64,000 nt of DNA from Clostridia bacterium (GTDB lineage Bacteria > Bacillota > Clostridia > Oscillospirales > CAG-272). Location: NCBI GenBank assembly GCA_017482055.1, contig JAFUOH010000001.1, forward strand, positions 186,001 through 250,000, given 5' to 3'. The position numbers and the translations under genes are program-made. Within the stretch, counting starts at the first letter, position 1. Each line of letters begins with the position of its first letter. This document shows positions 41,100-50,672 of this stretch, in pieces. The notes under the pieces were generated by a model. It did not search any database. It saw only the letters and a program-made list of their open reading frames with translations, and was not told the origin of the DNA.

Positions 41100-42713
41100 G
41101 TGGTTTACAATGTTATTGATTACGGAGCAAAAGCAGATGGAGTTTCGTTGGACACCGATGCGATACAGGCGGCATCGGATGCCTGCTTCGTCTCGGGTGG
41201 AGGTATTATTTTGATACCGGAGGGAAAATATCTTTGCGGCTCTGTACGGCTTTATAGCAACACGACAGTCCGTATCGAGCAGAACGCCAAGCTTTATCTT
41301 TGTACTGATGAGTCGGTTTACGGAACACTTAGGGGTAAATATGACACTCATTACATAAGAGATGAACAGGAGCTTATGGGGTTGCCTGTGGAGACTTCCC
41401 TTAATTTTATGCAGAAGATGTTTCTTGCGGCTCGAAGGTCTCACACGGATAATATGTTCTATGCCTGCGGTGCCGAAAATATTGTTATCGAAGGCGACGG
41501 CGTGATCGACGGTCAGTACGAATACTTCTTTAAGTCAGAAACAGGCGGCGAGGACGGAACATATGAGACTCTGTTCAGCGATACCGTTCCGAGATGGCAA
41601 CGCAGGCTGGATGAGGGACTACTGTTACCGAAGGCGTTTCGTCCGCACATTGTATATATGCAGGAATGTAAGAATGTTCGCATAAGAAATCTCAATTTGC
41701 TGAACAGCCCGTTTTTCAATATCCGCATTGCTGACTCAGAGGGCGTGAGATGCGAAAGTCTTAACATCCAAACAAATAAACGTTGTCAGAATACAGACGG
41801 AATAAACCTGTCGGGATGCAGAAATTGCTTCATTACCGGATGCAGGATAGTAACCGGTGACGATTGTATAGCGGTAAGCAGCGGAGAGATGCCGCCGCGC
41901 AAATACAGTTGTGAAAATATAGTTATCAGCGACTGTATAGGCAGTACCTACTGCAACTTTTTCCGTATATTCAACGGCATAGACGCCGATGTATGCTATG
42001 AGGAAGGTGTCGCAACACCTGAAGCTCTTGAGATAAGCCGTAAGCAAGGCGTTAAGAACGTGAGCATTACAAACTGTATTCTCGAGAAAGGCGGATGCTT
42101 TGCTAATCTTGTAGCGGTTTACGGGGCGGTAGAGCAGGTTCATATTATGAATTGTACTGAGGCGTGCGGAGGAAAGGATGCCGCTGTGTTTATCGCTGTT
42201 CAAAGAAAGGGAAGAATACGCGATATAACTATCGACGGTCTTGAATGTCGGGTTAAGGGCGGAGTTACTGTTCAGGGCACGGACCGGGAGAGCATTGAGC
42301 GTGTTGTACTTCGTAATTGCCGTTTTTATATAGAACCAACCTCAAAGCTTTTCGGTAACGGGCTGATAGATCCGCTCGTACAGTATTGGGTATCCGATCT
42401 GGCTCCGTACAATATGTATATTCGTCACGCAACCGATGTACGCTTCATCGACTGCGAGGTTGAATGGGGAGAAGCTGATATAGATGATATATGGGAGATC
42501 GCCGATGAAGCAAAGCGACCGCAGATATATAATGGGCTTTGGCGTGAAGATATGAACCCCTCCGATAGCTGGCCCTGTATAGATGCGTTCGATGTTGACG
42601 GACTGTACATTCGTGATTTCCGTGGCAGCGCGTTCGGGGATGCGGATGTTGTCAGAGTCAGGAATGTAGCAAGGCTTGTTTCGGACAGCAAAGCAGATGG
42701 GGGCGACAGATGA
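41100..42713 (+). CDS. GH28-like polygalacturonase family protein
   Basis: 537 residues, GTG start with GGAGG seven bases upstream. Right-handed beta-helix enzyme. GH28 signatures are present: QNTDGINLSGC (Asp233) and TGDDCIAVSSG (Asp254, Asp255), which hold the catalytic aspartates; the usual GHG is not obvious and the RIK motif is replaced by FRIFNG, so specificity may differ from simple polygalacturonase (for example exo-acting or rhamnogalacturonan-directed). No signal peptide, so it works on imported oligomers. First gene of an operon with an EamA transporter (four-base overlap) and an SGNH hydrolase. Confidence 0.82.
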   Translation: MVYNVIDYGAKADGVSLDTDAIQAASDACFVSGGGIILIPEGKYLCGSVRLYSNTTVRIEQNAKLYLCTDESVYGTLRGKYDTHYIRDEQELMGLPVETSLNFMQKMFLAARRSHTDNMFYACGAENIVIEGDGVIDGQYEYFFKSETGGEDGTYETLFSDTVPRWQRRLDEGLLLPKAFRPHIVYMQECKNVRIRNLNLLNSPFFNIRIADSEGVRCESLNIQTNKRCQNTDGINLSGCRNCFITGCRIVTGDDCIAVSSGEMPPRKYSCENIVISDCIGSTYCNFFRIFNGIDADVCYEEGVATPEALEISRKQGVKNVSITNCILEKGGCFANLVAVYGAVEQVHIMNCTEACGGKDAAVFIAVQRKGRIRDITIDGLECRVKGGVTVQGTDRESIERVVLRNCRFYIEPTSKLFGNGLIDPLVQYWVSDLAPYNMYIRHATDVRFIDCEVEWGEADIDDIWEIADEAKRPQIYNGLWREDMNPSDSWPCIDAFDVDGLYIRDFRGSAFGDADVVRVRNVARLVSDSKADGGDR

Positions 42714-43588
42714 TCTATCTTTTGTTTGGAGTCGGAGCTGTGTGTACAGCCGTGTCGAACTCATTCATCAAGCTGTACCGCCGTCGAATTGCAGATGAAA
42801 GGGTCAAGGATAATCTATACTACATATTAATGATCATCGTTGCGCTGATATTTTTCGGATTTCTTTCGGGTTTTGACCTCAGAGTAAATATAAAAACCCT
42901 GTTATTTTCGACTGTGTATGCACTTGTGGCATATACGACGGTTACTCTTAATATGAGAGCCATAGAGCACGCCGATCTTGTGACCGTTTCTATTTTCTCA
43001 AATTCGGGCGGCGTGCTGTGGAATACGCTGTGGGGCTTGGTGCTGTTTGGTGAGGCATTTACCGTAGGCAGAATAGTGGGCGTTGCGGCTATACTTGCGG
43101 CAATATTCATTCCCTATTTGTTGGAAGCAAAAAAAGGAATGGGTAGTATGAGGGGGATATTTTACTGTATGGGCATCTTCATATTCAGCGGATGCGGACA
43201 GCTCGTAGTGAAGCTGTACTCCCTTGCTGAAAATGTAATGTCAAACAGCGTATTTTGCTTTTATACAAATATTATTCTTATCCCGTTTGTGTTCCTGATC
43301 TTGAAAAGACGCTCTGATATCGGAGCCGTAGTAAAGGATATTTTAAGGGTCGACAAAAAATCGCTTGTCTTTTTGTCATTGGCTCTGCTCCTTGCAAACG
43401 TAGTTACTATTCTGAGTATGTTTATTGTCGAGCGGGTCGATCTGATAATCTACACGGTCGCGGAAAAATCTTTGACGATAATATCGACTGCCGTAGTTTC
43501 GGGTATTCTGTTCAGGGAACGGTTTACTGCGATGAAGCTGACAAGCATAATATTTTTGATGGTGGCGGTAATTGCATCATTTACGTGA
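42710..43588 (+). CDS. EamA/DMT-superfamily transporter
   Basis: 292 residues with about ten hydrophobic segments in two five-helix halves, as in EamA permeases; the first half ends at LEAKKGMGS (about 138-146). Motifs such as RAIEHADLVTVSIFSNSGGVLWNTLWGLVLFGE and the second-half ILFRERFTAMK match the family. Overlap ATGA with the GH28-like gene implies coupled translation. Uptake or efflux of a pectin-derived sugar is plausible; substrate cannot be inferred. Confidence 0.82.
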   Translation: MIYLLFGVGAVCTAVSNSFIKLYRRRIADERVKDNLYYILMIIVALIFFGFLSGFDLRVNIKTLLFSTVYALVAYTTVTLNMRAIEHADLVTVSIFSNSGGVLWNTLWGLVLFGEAFTVGRIVGVAAILAAIFIPYLLEAKKGMGSMRGIFYCMGIFIFSGCGQLVVKLYSLAENVMSNSVFCFYTNIILIPFVFLILKRRSDIGAVVKDILRVDKKSLVFLSLALLLANVVTILSMFIVERVDLIIYTVAEKSLTIISTAVVSGILFRERFTAMKLTSIIFLMVAVIASFT

Positions 43589-43627
43589 GTCGGTATATTA
43601 AAGAAAAATATTTATTGAGGTGATATT

Positions 43628-44260
43628 ATGAACGAATTTACATATGAAGCAAGCAGACGCGGTACGAAATACGAAACGTACGAATGGGATAACACCTGGA
43701 TATCACGTGCAAACGAACATAATTTGCCGCGTGTATTGTATGTTGGTGATTCCATATCCGTGGAGGTCAGACGGAGTGCGAGAGATAAAGTCGGAGATAA
43801 GCTCCAGTTCGATCAATTTTCCACATCAAAAGGGCTTGACAACCCCTATTTTAAGGATATGCTTGGTGCTTTTATGCGTCAAGAGGAACGCCGCGACATC
43901 ATCCTGTTCAATAACGGGCTTCACGGATGGCATTTGGATGATGAAACGGAATACAAAACGCTTTATGAGGAGATGCTTGCTTATTTGATCAGCGAAGGGC
44001 ACGGTGCCTCGGTCGCGGCGGTGCTTACCACCTTCATAAGGGATAAGGCACAGAATGAGAGGGTAGTGAAACGCAATCTTGTTGTCAGAGATATAGCGGC
44101 GCGGATGAATATTCCTGTTGTTGACCTTTATTCGGTATCTTTTGCAAACGCCGAACATTTGACTGCTGACGGAGTTCATTACAGACCCGAAGGATACTCT
44201 GTCCTGGCAGATGAGGTTATTCGGCGTATTGGCGAATTTGCACCCGGTCTGCCGGACTGA
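43628..44260 (+). CDS. SGNH/GDSL-family hydrolase
   Basis: 210 residues. Block I VGDSIS with Ser42, a glycine/asparagine block FNNGLHGWH (oxyanion), and block V ADGVHYRPEGY with Asp181 and His184 form a complete catalytic set. No signal peptide. Esterases of this type in glycan operons remove acetyl or methyl groups from sugars; with a GH28-like partner, pectin deacetylation is a fair guess. Third gene of the operon, convergent with an AraC gene eight bases away. Confidence 0.85.
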   Translation: MNEFTYEASRRGTKYETYEWDNTWISRANEHNLPRVLYVGDSISVEVRRSARDKVGDKLQFDQFSTSKGLDNPYFKDMLGAFMRQEERRDIILFNNGLHGWHLDDETEYKTLYEEMLAYLISEGHGASVAAVLTTFIRDKAQNERVVKRNLVVRDIAARMNIPVVDLYSVSFANAEHLTADGVHYRPEGYSVLADEVIRRIGEFAPGLPD

Positions 44261-44267
44261 TGATGAT

Positions 44268-45176
44268 CTATACGGTGGTCGATGAGTCGCGGCCTTTAAT
44301 AGTCTCTCTGTATTTAGCGGGTGTCATATTATATCGTTTCACAAATTCTCTGTAAAAGCCGACGCTTGAGTTGAATCCTACCGTTATAGCTATCTTTTCT
44401 ACGGTCATATCGGTGGTGACAAGCAGATTTTCCGCAGTTTTTATCCTTTTGTCCACAATAACCCGGTGCAGGGTCTTTCCGTATCGCTTGAGCGCGATCC
44501 TGTCAAGCTGTCGTGGACTTAAAAACAACTTTTTTGCCACATCGGCGGTGTTCCATTTCTTAGTGTATTCGCTGTCTATGAGATTGTCAAGCTCTCTCAT
44601 ACGCAGTAGATTCTGAGCACTTTGAGATGAACCTGCCGATGTGTTTTCTGTTTCTGCGGTTTCATAAGTTTCATATTCTTTTGTCAGCATTTTAAGAAGT
44701 AATTCCGCCAGATAGACCACGGGCAAAAGGTACTCGGAGTTTTCCGCGCTGTTTGTGATCTTTTGTATGCTTGCAAGCACGAAAGGCTGATTTCGGTAAA
44801 CAAGTATTTGCGTACCGTCGGTAAACAGACGAAGTCGACGGTACAGCCCGACATTTATTTGGTTGTTCTTTGGTCTGCATATAAAGCCGAGGGTACAGCC
44901 TTCCGACGGTGTTTCTGTTTGGTGCCTGATATGGGGGACCTTGGGCGGAACGACGGCAACATCGCCCGGATGTAGCGTAACAAAACCGTTAGCGGTTTTC
45001 AAAACAAGCTCACCCTTCTCACACACGAAAAGCTCTGCAAAAACATGGCTGTGGAGTGACAGGCGGCTTGACATGAACTGCTTGTCCCAGGGCTTGTCAA
45101 CAAGGAGCTGGATGTACACGTTTTCAAGCTGCATTTGATACTCGTGCATACGAACTGATTGTTCTTGCTCTGCCAT
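44268..45176 (-). CDS. AraC-family regulator, probable controller of the surface-protein cluster
   Basis: 302 residues from the ATG at 45176 (GGAGG seven bases upstream; 28 further upstream codons discarded). Cupin domain ~35-110 (SLHSHVFAELFVCEKGELVLK; LHPGDVAVVPPKVPHIRHQ) and AraC domain ~200-295 (TADVAKKLFLSPRQLDRIALKRYG; VEKIAITVGFNSSVGFYREFVKRYNMTP). Its promoter (45208-45236) is perfect consensus and overlaps the left edge of a control element that is repeated before the 47.5-kb operon, making this protein the leading candidate to bind both copies. Confidence 0.87.
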   Translation of the reverse strand: MAEQEQSVRMHEYQMQLENVYIQLLVDKPWDKQFMSSRLSLHSHVFAELFVCEKGELVLKTANGFVTLHPGDVAVVPPKVPHIRHQTETPSEGCTLGFICRPKNNQINVGLYRRLRLFTDGTQILVYRNQPFVLASIQKITNSAENSEYLLPVVYLAELLLKMLTKEYETYETAETENTSAGSSQSAQNLLRMRELDNLIDSEYTKKWNTADVAKKLFLSPRQLDRIALKRYGKTLHRVIVDKRIKTAENLLVTTDMTVEKIAITVGFNSSVGFYREFVKRYNMTPAKYRETIKGRDSSTTV

Positions 45177-45207
45177 ATATTTATCCTCCGTCTTCATGTT
45201 TACATTA

Positions 45208-45236
45208 ATTATACATTCAGTTTGCGAGTTTGTCAA
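45208..45236 (-). promoter_or_regulatory. Perfect consensus promoter of the AraC gene
   Basis: Minus strand TTGACA (45231-45236), 17-base spacer, TATAAT (45208-45213). Confidence 0.85.
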
Positions 45237-45248
45237 TAGTGCTATATC

Positions 45249-45317
45249 GTTTTTAGACATCGCCTGAATATTATGCCGAAATCAGTAATTTACAAACATC
45301 TTTTTGAGGGTTATAAT
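45249..45317 (+). promoter_or_regulatory. Promoter and upstream box of the beta-helix gene
   Basis: Upstream box GTTTTTAGACATC (45249-45261) and GAATATTATGCC, then -35 TTTACA (45289-45294), 17-base spacer, -10 TATAAT (45312-45317). The box, the intervening pattern and ATTTACAAA recur at 47470-47536. Confidence 0.7.
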
Positions 45318-45398
45318 ATGATTATACACAAAAAATTCGCTTGTTAAATCATATTGGCATGGACGCTTAAAGGTATTATATAAAGGACGGTGCTTATC

Positions 45399-46907
45399 AT
45401 GCAAACGGCAACGAAAGAATTCCTCACAAAGCTTGATGAGCTTTGTGAAAAGCGCAAGCAGGAAATACGTAGCGCTCCCGATGAACTTGAAATAAAGGGT
45501 ACTGCTTATTATGTCAGCCGTGACGGCGACGATAATGGGGACGGTCTGACTCCGGAGACAGCGTGGCGCACGCTTGACAAGGTATCGTCCGCCGAGCTTT
45601 TACCGGGCGATGGCGTTTTGTTTCGCCGCGGTGATCTTTTCCGAGGCTCGGTGGCAACAAAAGATGGAGTTTCGTACGGTGCATGGGGCACGGGCGATAA
45701 GCCAAAGCTTTACGGATGGGACAAGGATCTTGCCGATCCCGCACTTTGGTACGAGGCAGACTCCGAGCATCACATATGGAAGCTGAACGATACGATACTC
45801 GACGTTGGAACGCTGGTTTTCAATCACGGACAGGCACATTCAATAAAGCTGATACCGTCGTATATTGACGGTCACTTTGTATGCCGCAATGATGAATCGA
45901 AGCTTTTCGAAATGTCCCATGAGATGACAACCGATCTTGATATATATTGGCATTTCGATTCCATACTCACCACAATACCGTCAAAAGGCAAGGATTTCCC
46001 GATACCTGATATGCTGTCACCTAACTCTAGAGGCGAACTGTATCTGCGCTGTGATAAAGGCAACCCCGGCGAGGTATTTGATTCGATTGAGGCACTTACA
46101 AGACGCTCAATGTTCGGTGTGGGCATGAATGCGAATGTATGTATAGATAATTTGTGCATTAAATATGTAGGTCTGCACGCAGTTGCGGCTGGCGGCGAGT
46201 GTTCGCGCGGACTTCACGTCACAAACTGTGAGATCGGATGGATAGGCGGCACGATACAGCACTATTTCGGCACCGACCCCAACTTCCCCCGGGGCGGCAG
46301 GGGAATGGTCACACGATTCGGAAACGGTATTGAGATTTACGGAGGCTGTGACGATTATTTGGTATCGAATTGCTATGTTTATCAGGTGTACGATGCAGGA
46401 ATGTCACATCAGATCACGACTCACGGAAAGAAACGCACAATGACCAATGTTACATACCGCGACAATCTGGTTGAAAGGTGTGTCTACTCGATCGAATACT
46501 TCCTTGAAATGAACAAAGGCGATACAGAAAGCTATATGGACGGCATAGAAATGTGCGGAAACATCCTGCGTGAGTCGGGGTACGGCTGGGGACAGCAGAG
46601 ACACAATACCGATACGCCTGCACATATCAAGGGATGGAGCTATACCAACAAGGCAAGGAACTACACAATTCACGATAATATCTTCGACCGCGCGGCGTAC
46701 AGAATGCTTCATCTTGTGGCAGAGGAGCAGGAAAGCTGTCCTGCGATGTACGCAAACACCTATGTGCAGCATCTCGGAAACATGATAGGGCAGTATGGTG
46801 CTAACGCCGAAAAAGAACCGGACATCGAAATTTTCGACGAGAGGGCAGAGGAAAAGATTGCCTCTGTATTCAAAGACAAGGAAGCAAAGGTATATGCGAT
46901 AGGTTGA
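45399..46907 (+). CDS. Right-handed beta-helix protein (pectate-lyase-like fold, DUF1565 start)
   Basis: 502 residues; ATG at 45399 preferred over a GTG three codons earlier, with AAAGGA upstream. Residues ~37-65 read YYVSRDGDDNGDGLTPETAW, the DUF1565 opening of many surface beta-helix proteins; parallel-helix repeats follow (NVCIDNLCIKYVGLHAV; HVTNCEIGWIGG; GIEIYGGCDDYLVSNCYVYQVYDAG; NILRESGYGWG; YTIHDNIFDR). No signal peptide. Could be a polysaccharide lyase or glycosidase for pectic or similar chains; catalytic residues cannot be assigned by eye. Confidence 0.7.
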   Translation: MQTATKEFLTKLDELCEKRKQEIRSAPDELEIKGTAYYVSRDGDDNGDGLTPETAWRTLDKVSSAELLPGDGVLFRRGDLFRGSVATKDGVSYGAWGTGDKPKLYGWDKDLADPALWYEADSEHHIWKLNDTILDVGTLVFNHGQAHSIKLIPSYIDGHFVCRNDESKLFEMSHEMTTDLDIYWHFDSILTTIPSKGKDFPIPDMLSPNSRGELYLRCDKGNPGEVFDSIEALTRRSMFGVGMNANVCIDNLCIKYVGLHAVAAGGECSRGLHVTNCEIGWIGGTIQHYFGTDPNFPRGGRGMVTRFGNGIEIYGGCDDYLVSNCYVYQVYDAGMSHQITTHGKKRTMTNVTYRDNLVERCVYSIEYFLEMNKGDTESYMDGIEMCGNILRESGYGWGQQRHNTDTPAHIKGWSYTNKARNYTIHDNIFDRAAYRMLHLVAEEQESCPAMYANTYVQHLGNMIGQYGANAEKEPDIEIFDERAEEKIASVFKDKEAKVYAIG

Positions 46908-46964
46908 TGCCACAATATTATGTAAGAAGGTCTCACAGGTCCATATACAGAAAGGATAATACAT

Positions 46965-47429
46965 ATGAAACCCTTACACTATCGTCAGGTACACCTTGAC
47001 TTCCACACCTCTTGGGGCGAGTTCGGCGGCTTCAAGCATCCCAACGCACTCCGCTACGAGGCGGCTCTGTCCATCTCCCAGGGAGCAAAGTGCTCCATCG
47101 GCGACGAGCGCTCGATCACCACCAACCTCCCCGACCGCGGTGTTGCGACATACACCTATCAGGAAGCCGAAAACCGTTACGTGGCTCATCTTCTCTTTGC
47201 TCACACCACCAAACGCGGCAAGGACATCGAGATCATCGAGGATATCATTCCTCTTTACGGCATCAAGCTGACCGCCGCAACTCCCACGGCACCGAAGAAG
47301 GTTGTACGCATCGACTGTATCGACGGCAAGCTGACCGAGACCGAGGTAAGCTTCACCTATGAGAGCGGCGTTACATCGGTGGATGTTGACAAGGTCGATC
47401 TCCACGCTATGGTTGTTTTTGAGATGTAA
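46965..47429 (+). pseudogene. Internally deleted glycoside hydrolase remnant
   Basis: 154 residues, well-placed AGAAAGGA and an intact frame. The first 16 residues (MKPLHYRQVHLDFHTS) are the N-terminus of large TIM-barrel glycosidase-like proteins, but the next segment (WGEFGGFKHPNALRYEAALSISQGAKCSIGDE) and the rest (RGVATYTYQEAENRYVAHLLF; EIIEDIIPLYGIKL) correspond to the late, C-terminal part of such proteins. Apparently in-frame deletions removed the barrel. The codon choice is unusually C-rich relative to neighbours. A small expressed product is possible but catalysis is not. Confidence 0.5.
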
Positions 47430-47469
47430 TTTTCCGAGTATATTAAGAGGTTATTTGCGAGTCTGTATT

Positions 47470-47536
47470 GTTTTTAGACATCTGCCGAATATAATGCCTG
47501 AAACGGCGATTTACAAAATGATTGTTATGGTATAAA
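47470..47536 (+). promoter_or_regulatory. Promoter and shared upstream box of the surface-protein operon
   Basis: GTTTTTAGACATC (47470-47482) and GAATATAATGCC repeat the element at 45249; -35 TTTACA (47510-47515) and -10 TATAAA (47531-47536) follow, with a short 15-base spacer that suggests dependence on an activator. The operon start is at 47574. Confidence 0.6.
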
Positions 47537-47573
47537 ATTTTAAATATATTATTTTAACAAAAAGGAGAAAACC

Positions 47574-50500
47574 ATGGGAAACTGTAAAAAAATTTTTAGT
47601 GTTCTGATCTGTGCCGTGCTTTGTCTTGGCATGATTATTCCTGCACTCGCCGCTGATACTGCTTTGGCGCCTGTAGAGGGAGGCGATCCTTTAGCAGGAA
47701 TTGATGCATCAGATTATAATATTTGGTGCTATGACAGCGCCGATGCCCTTGGCGGTGTATCGGCAGTGCTGAACGCTTATGTCACAAAAGACGGCGTGCG
47801 CACTAAAGAAATGGAATACACCGTTGACCCGTATCATGGTGTAAAGTGTGCGGCTACCGTATGCGAACCTATTGGCGGTGCGTTAGGTCTCGGTAACCAC
47901 CGTATAACCACTGCGTTTGTTGGAGCAAACAAGCTTATTGTTGACTGCAGCTATGTTGCCGTTACATATCTTACTGAAAGTAATGGAAAATATGGACTTG
48001 TGTTCAGAAATACCGGTGGTGCCGGAAGCGTTACTCTTACCGAGGATACATCTGTGTCCGGCGGTAAGTGGACTACCGTTTACGTACCTATCACCGATGC
48101 AAACAAGACCAATATCGTTACCCGTATGAACAAGAGCTTCGGCAATATGGGGCTCATATGGGACGGTGCGAAAAAGGCAGATGAGACCCTTTACGTTCGT
48201 GAGATAGTGTTCTTCGAGAACGAAGCTGATGCTGCACTGTACGCTGAAGTAGCACCTGCGTTCTATATGGGCGAGAAGGTAGTCAAGAAGCTTCCCAAGA
48301 CCGAAGAACAGCAGCTCAAGCTCAACCTTATGGCAGGCGTTATCGCGGCTATGCGAGGCGCGAAGTGGGCGGTTGAAGACGAAAAGAGAACCACCATCCC
48401 CACCGAATGGATCGAGTACGAGGCTCTCTTTGATATGCGCAGCGCGGCGGCTCTTGACAAGACCTCTGCCACCCACGCTGACAGCGGTATAGTTACCTAC
48501 ATTGCCGAGAAGAACGATGAAGCCGCAAAGCTTGAATTCACACCCGGTGCCTCTGCTCACGGTTATTACAGAATAGCCTTTACTCCCGATGCGGTTAACG
48601 GCATTGACATCGAGAGCGGCAACTATTATGCGGCTGTTACCTACAGAGCAGATACAGAAGCGGCTCTGACCCTTACAGCAGGAAATGATTCTCTGCTTAT
48701 TGCAGAGGAAACCGCTGTTTCCACAAAGTGGCAGACAGCATCCGTGAAGATAGATGCCAACTCCGATATTCTTAAGGCTCTTGCTGACGGGAATGATAAG
48801 ATCACCCTTAGCTGGGGTCAGGATGCACCCAACGGAAGCATCGAGATCAAGGAGCTTGTATTCTTTGCTTTTGCCTCCCGTGTCGAGGACTACGAGAAGT
48901 ACGCTCCCATCTATTATAATTCCTTCTATGACTTTATACAACCGAAGAATCCTCTTGATGAGATAAAGAATGAAATCAAATTCGATTTCAGCAACAGATC
49001 CAAATTATCCGGTATGCTTAATCTGAAGGATAAGGATTCGCAGTTCGTTGGTTCGACCTCCACGCTGACGAATGTGGAAATAGACGGAATTTCCGCGATC
49101 GAGATAAGCGGCCTTGCCGAGAATAAGGGCAATGCTCACGCACTTCCTTTCCATACCGGACCTGCGGCAAAGAATGCGTTCAGCACCGCAAATACCGATA
49201 CCTTCTACACCGCCATTACCTATAAGGCAGACGGCGAAGGTACGCTCGTTCTCCATCACGGTGGCAACGGAACAGAGGGCTTTGGTGCGGTTACATACTG
49301 CAATACCGAGGCTTCCGACAAATGGCAGACTGCGGTTTACGCCGGCACAGTCGGTACAAAGCTGCTTGAAAGAATGAAGAACGAATATGCTCCCGTTTTC
49401 CTTGCTTGGAACAACACCGAAGAGGATGAGAACATCTACATCAAGGAGATAGTATTCTTCACAAACAAAGCCGATGCCGAGAAGTACGGCGAGGGTGCGG
49501 CGAAGTACTACAACTACACCGCCGGCTACGAGAAGTACGATACTCCTCAGACAACTGCACCCACCGACCCGCTTTCGGGACTTAGCAATTATGACAAGTG
49601 GACATATGCGTCTGCCGATACTCTTACGGCTGACGGGGCTTTTCTTAACGGTATATCTGCGGGTACAGTTTATGCAAAGGATCCGAACTTCGCGGTAAGA
49701 TCTCTCAAGCTTAACGGTAACTCTAGGTTTAATACAGCCTTCAACCTTGGAAACAAATTGCTGGTTACCCCTAAGTACATAGCAATAACTTACTTGACAA
49801 AGGATCAGGCGCAGGCATCCTTTATGTTCAACACCTATACCGATGGCGGTTCTGGTACAATCGCCGCTGATACATCGCTGTCAAACGGAAAATGGAGAAC
49901 CGATTATATCGAGCTTACCGATACACAAAGCTCGGCTATTGCAGCGCGTATGAACGGAGCAGCCAGGAATTTTGCTATCGACTGGACTAACGCCAATACA
50001 AACAGCGAGATATACATCCGCGAGATCGTCTTCTTTGAAAACGAGGCTGATGTTCTCACATACGCGGAAAAAGCTCCTGCTTACTATAACTATGCGGAAG
50101 ACTACAGCTGGAACGTTGATCCGCTTGAGGGACTTGCCGATTATGATATTTGGTGCTATGCAAGTCAGGCTGCATTGGCAAGCAACAGTGCTGTGATCAA
50201 GCAGGGGGCGACCCACACAAGTGACCCTACATATGGCGTGGAATGTGTAAAGGTGACAGATGCTGCATTCCAGACGGCGTTTACAGCAGCTAATCAATTA
50301 GCAATTGATGCTCCTCAGTATATAGCGGTTACATATATGACTCCCGATACAACGGCGTGTGTACTAAATTATACCGAATATAAGCTGGGCGGCACAATAA
50401 GCTCTGATATCTCAGGCTCAAACGGAAAATGGACCACCGTTTATGCTGAGCTTAACAGCAATCAAACGACTAAGCTTGTGCAGCGATTGAACGGAGGATA

Positions 50501-50639
50501 CGGTGCAAACCATTTTGCACTTATGCCTTCGTCGCTCGGAAACCTGTATGTTCGCGAGATCGTCTTCTTTGAAGACCTTGCAGACGTTCAGGCATATGCC
50601 GCAAAGGCTCCCGTCTACTACAACTACTACAGCAAATAA
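47574..50639 (+). CDS. Large secreted protein built of five divergent copies of a novel domain
   Basis: 1021 residues. A signal peptide (1-26, cut after ALA) leads to five units of ~170-195 residues at about 38-231, 275-455, 470-650, 667-845 and 850-1018. Each unit starts near DPL-x-G/A, contains a YVAVTYLT strand and an S-x-GKW-x-T-x-Y strand, and closes with Y[VI]REIVFFENEAD followed by APxYYN. Units 1, 4 and 5 are closest to one another. The strand pattern suggests a jelly-roll, perhaps carbohydrate-binding. No SLH, LPXTG or catalytic motif, so it may be released or held by the SLH partner. GGAG precedes the start. I know of no named family for the unit. Confidence 0.7.
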   Translation: MGNCKKIFSVLICAVLCLGMIIPALAADTALAPVEGGDPLAGIDASDYNIWCYDSADALGGVSAVLNAYVTKDGVRTKEMEYTVDPYHGVKCAATVCEPIGGALGLGNHRITTAFVGANKLIVDCSYVAVTYLTESNGKYGLVFRNTGGAGSVTLTEDTSVSGGKWTTVYVPITDANKTNIVTRMNKSFGNMGLIWDGAKKADETLYVREIVFFENEADAALYAEVAPAFYMGEKVVKKLPKTEEQQLKLNLMAGVIAAMRGAKWAVEDEKRTTIPTEWIEYEALFDMRSAAALDKTSATHADSGIVTYIAEKNDEAAKLEFTPGASAHGYYRIAFTPDAVNGIDIESGNYYAAVTYRADTEAALTLTAGNDSLLIAEETAVSTKWQTASVKIDANSDILKALADGNDKITLSWGQDAPNGSIEIKELVFFAFASRVEDYEKYAPIYYNSFYDFIQPKNPLDEIKNEIKFDFSNRSKLSGMLNLKDKDSQFVGSTSTLTNVEIDGISAIEISGLAENKGNAHALPFHTGPAAKNAFSTANTDTFYTAITYKADGEGTLVLHHGGNGTEGFGAVTYCNTEASDKWQTAVYAGTVGTKLLERMKNEYAPVFLAWNNTEEDENIYIKEIVFFTNKADAEKYGEGAAKYYNYTAGYEKYDTPQTTAPTDPLSGLSNYDKWTYASADTLTADGAFLNGISAGTVYAKDPNFAVRSLKLNGNSRFNTAFNLGNKLLVTPKYIAITYLTKDQAQASFMFNTYTDGGSGTIAADTSLSNGKWRTDYIELTDTQSSAIAARMNGAARNFAIDWTNANTNSEIYIREIVFFENEADVLTYAEKAPAYYNYAEDYSWNVDPLEGLADYDIWCYASQAALASNSAVIKQGATHTSDPTYGVECVKVTDAAFQTAFTAANQLAIDAPQYIAVTYMTPDTTACVLNYTEYKLGGTISSDISGSNGKWTTVYAELNSNQTTKLVQRLNGGYGANHFALMPSSLGNLYVREIVFFEDLADVQAYAAKAPVYYNYYSK

Positions 50640-50672
50640 TAACCCTACGATCATTAAATAAGGAGAGATCAT

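Noticed and set aside
47883..48941. Minus-strand open frame of about 350 codons opposite the first repeat protein
   Set aside because: Antisense to signal peptide and repeat units, no promoter or ribosome site, no domain.
45390..50639. CRISPR array or short tandem DNA repeats in the repeat-protein genes
   Set aside because: Repeats are coding, hundreds of bases long and divergent; no short direct repeats with uniform spacers exist.
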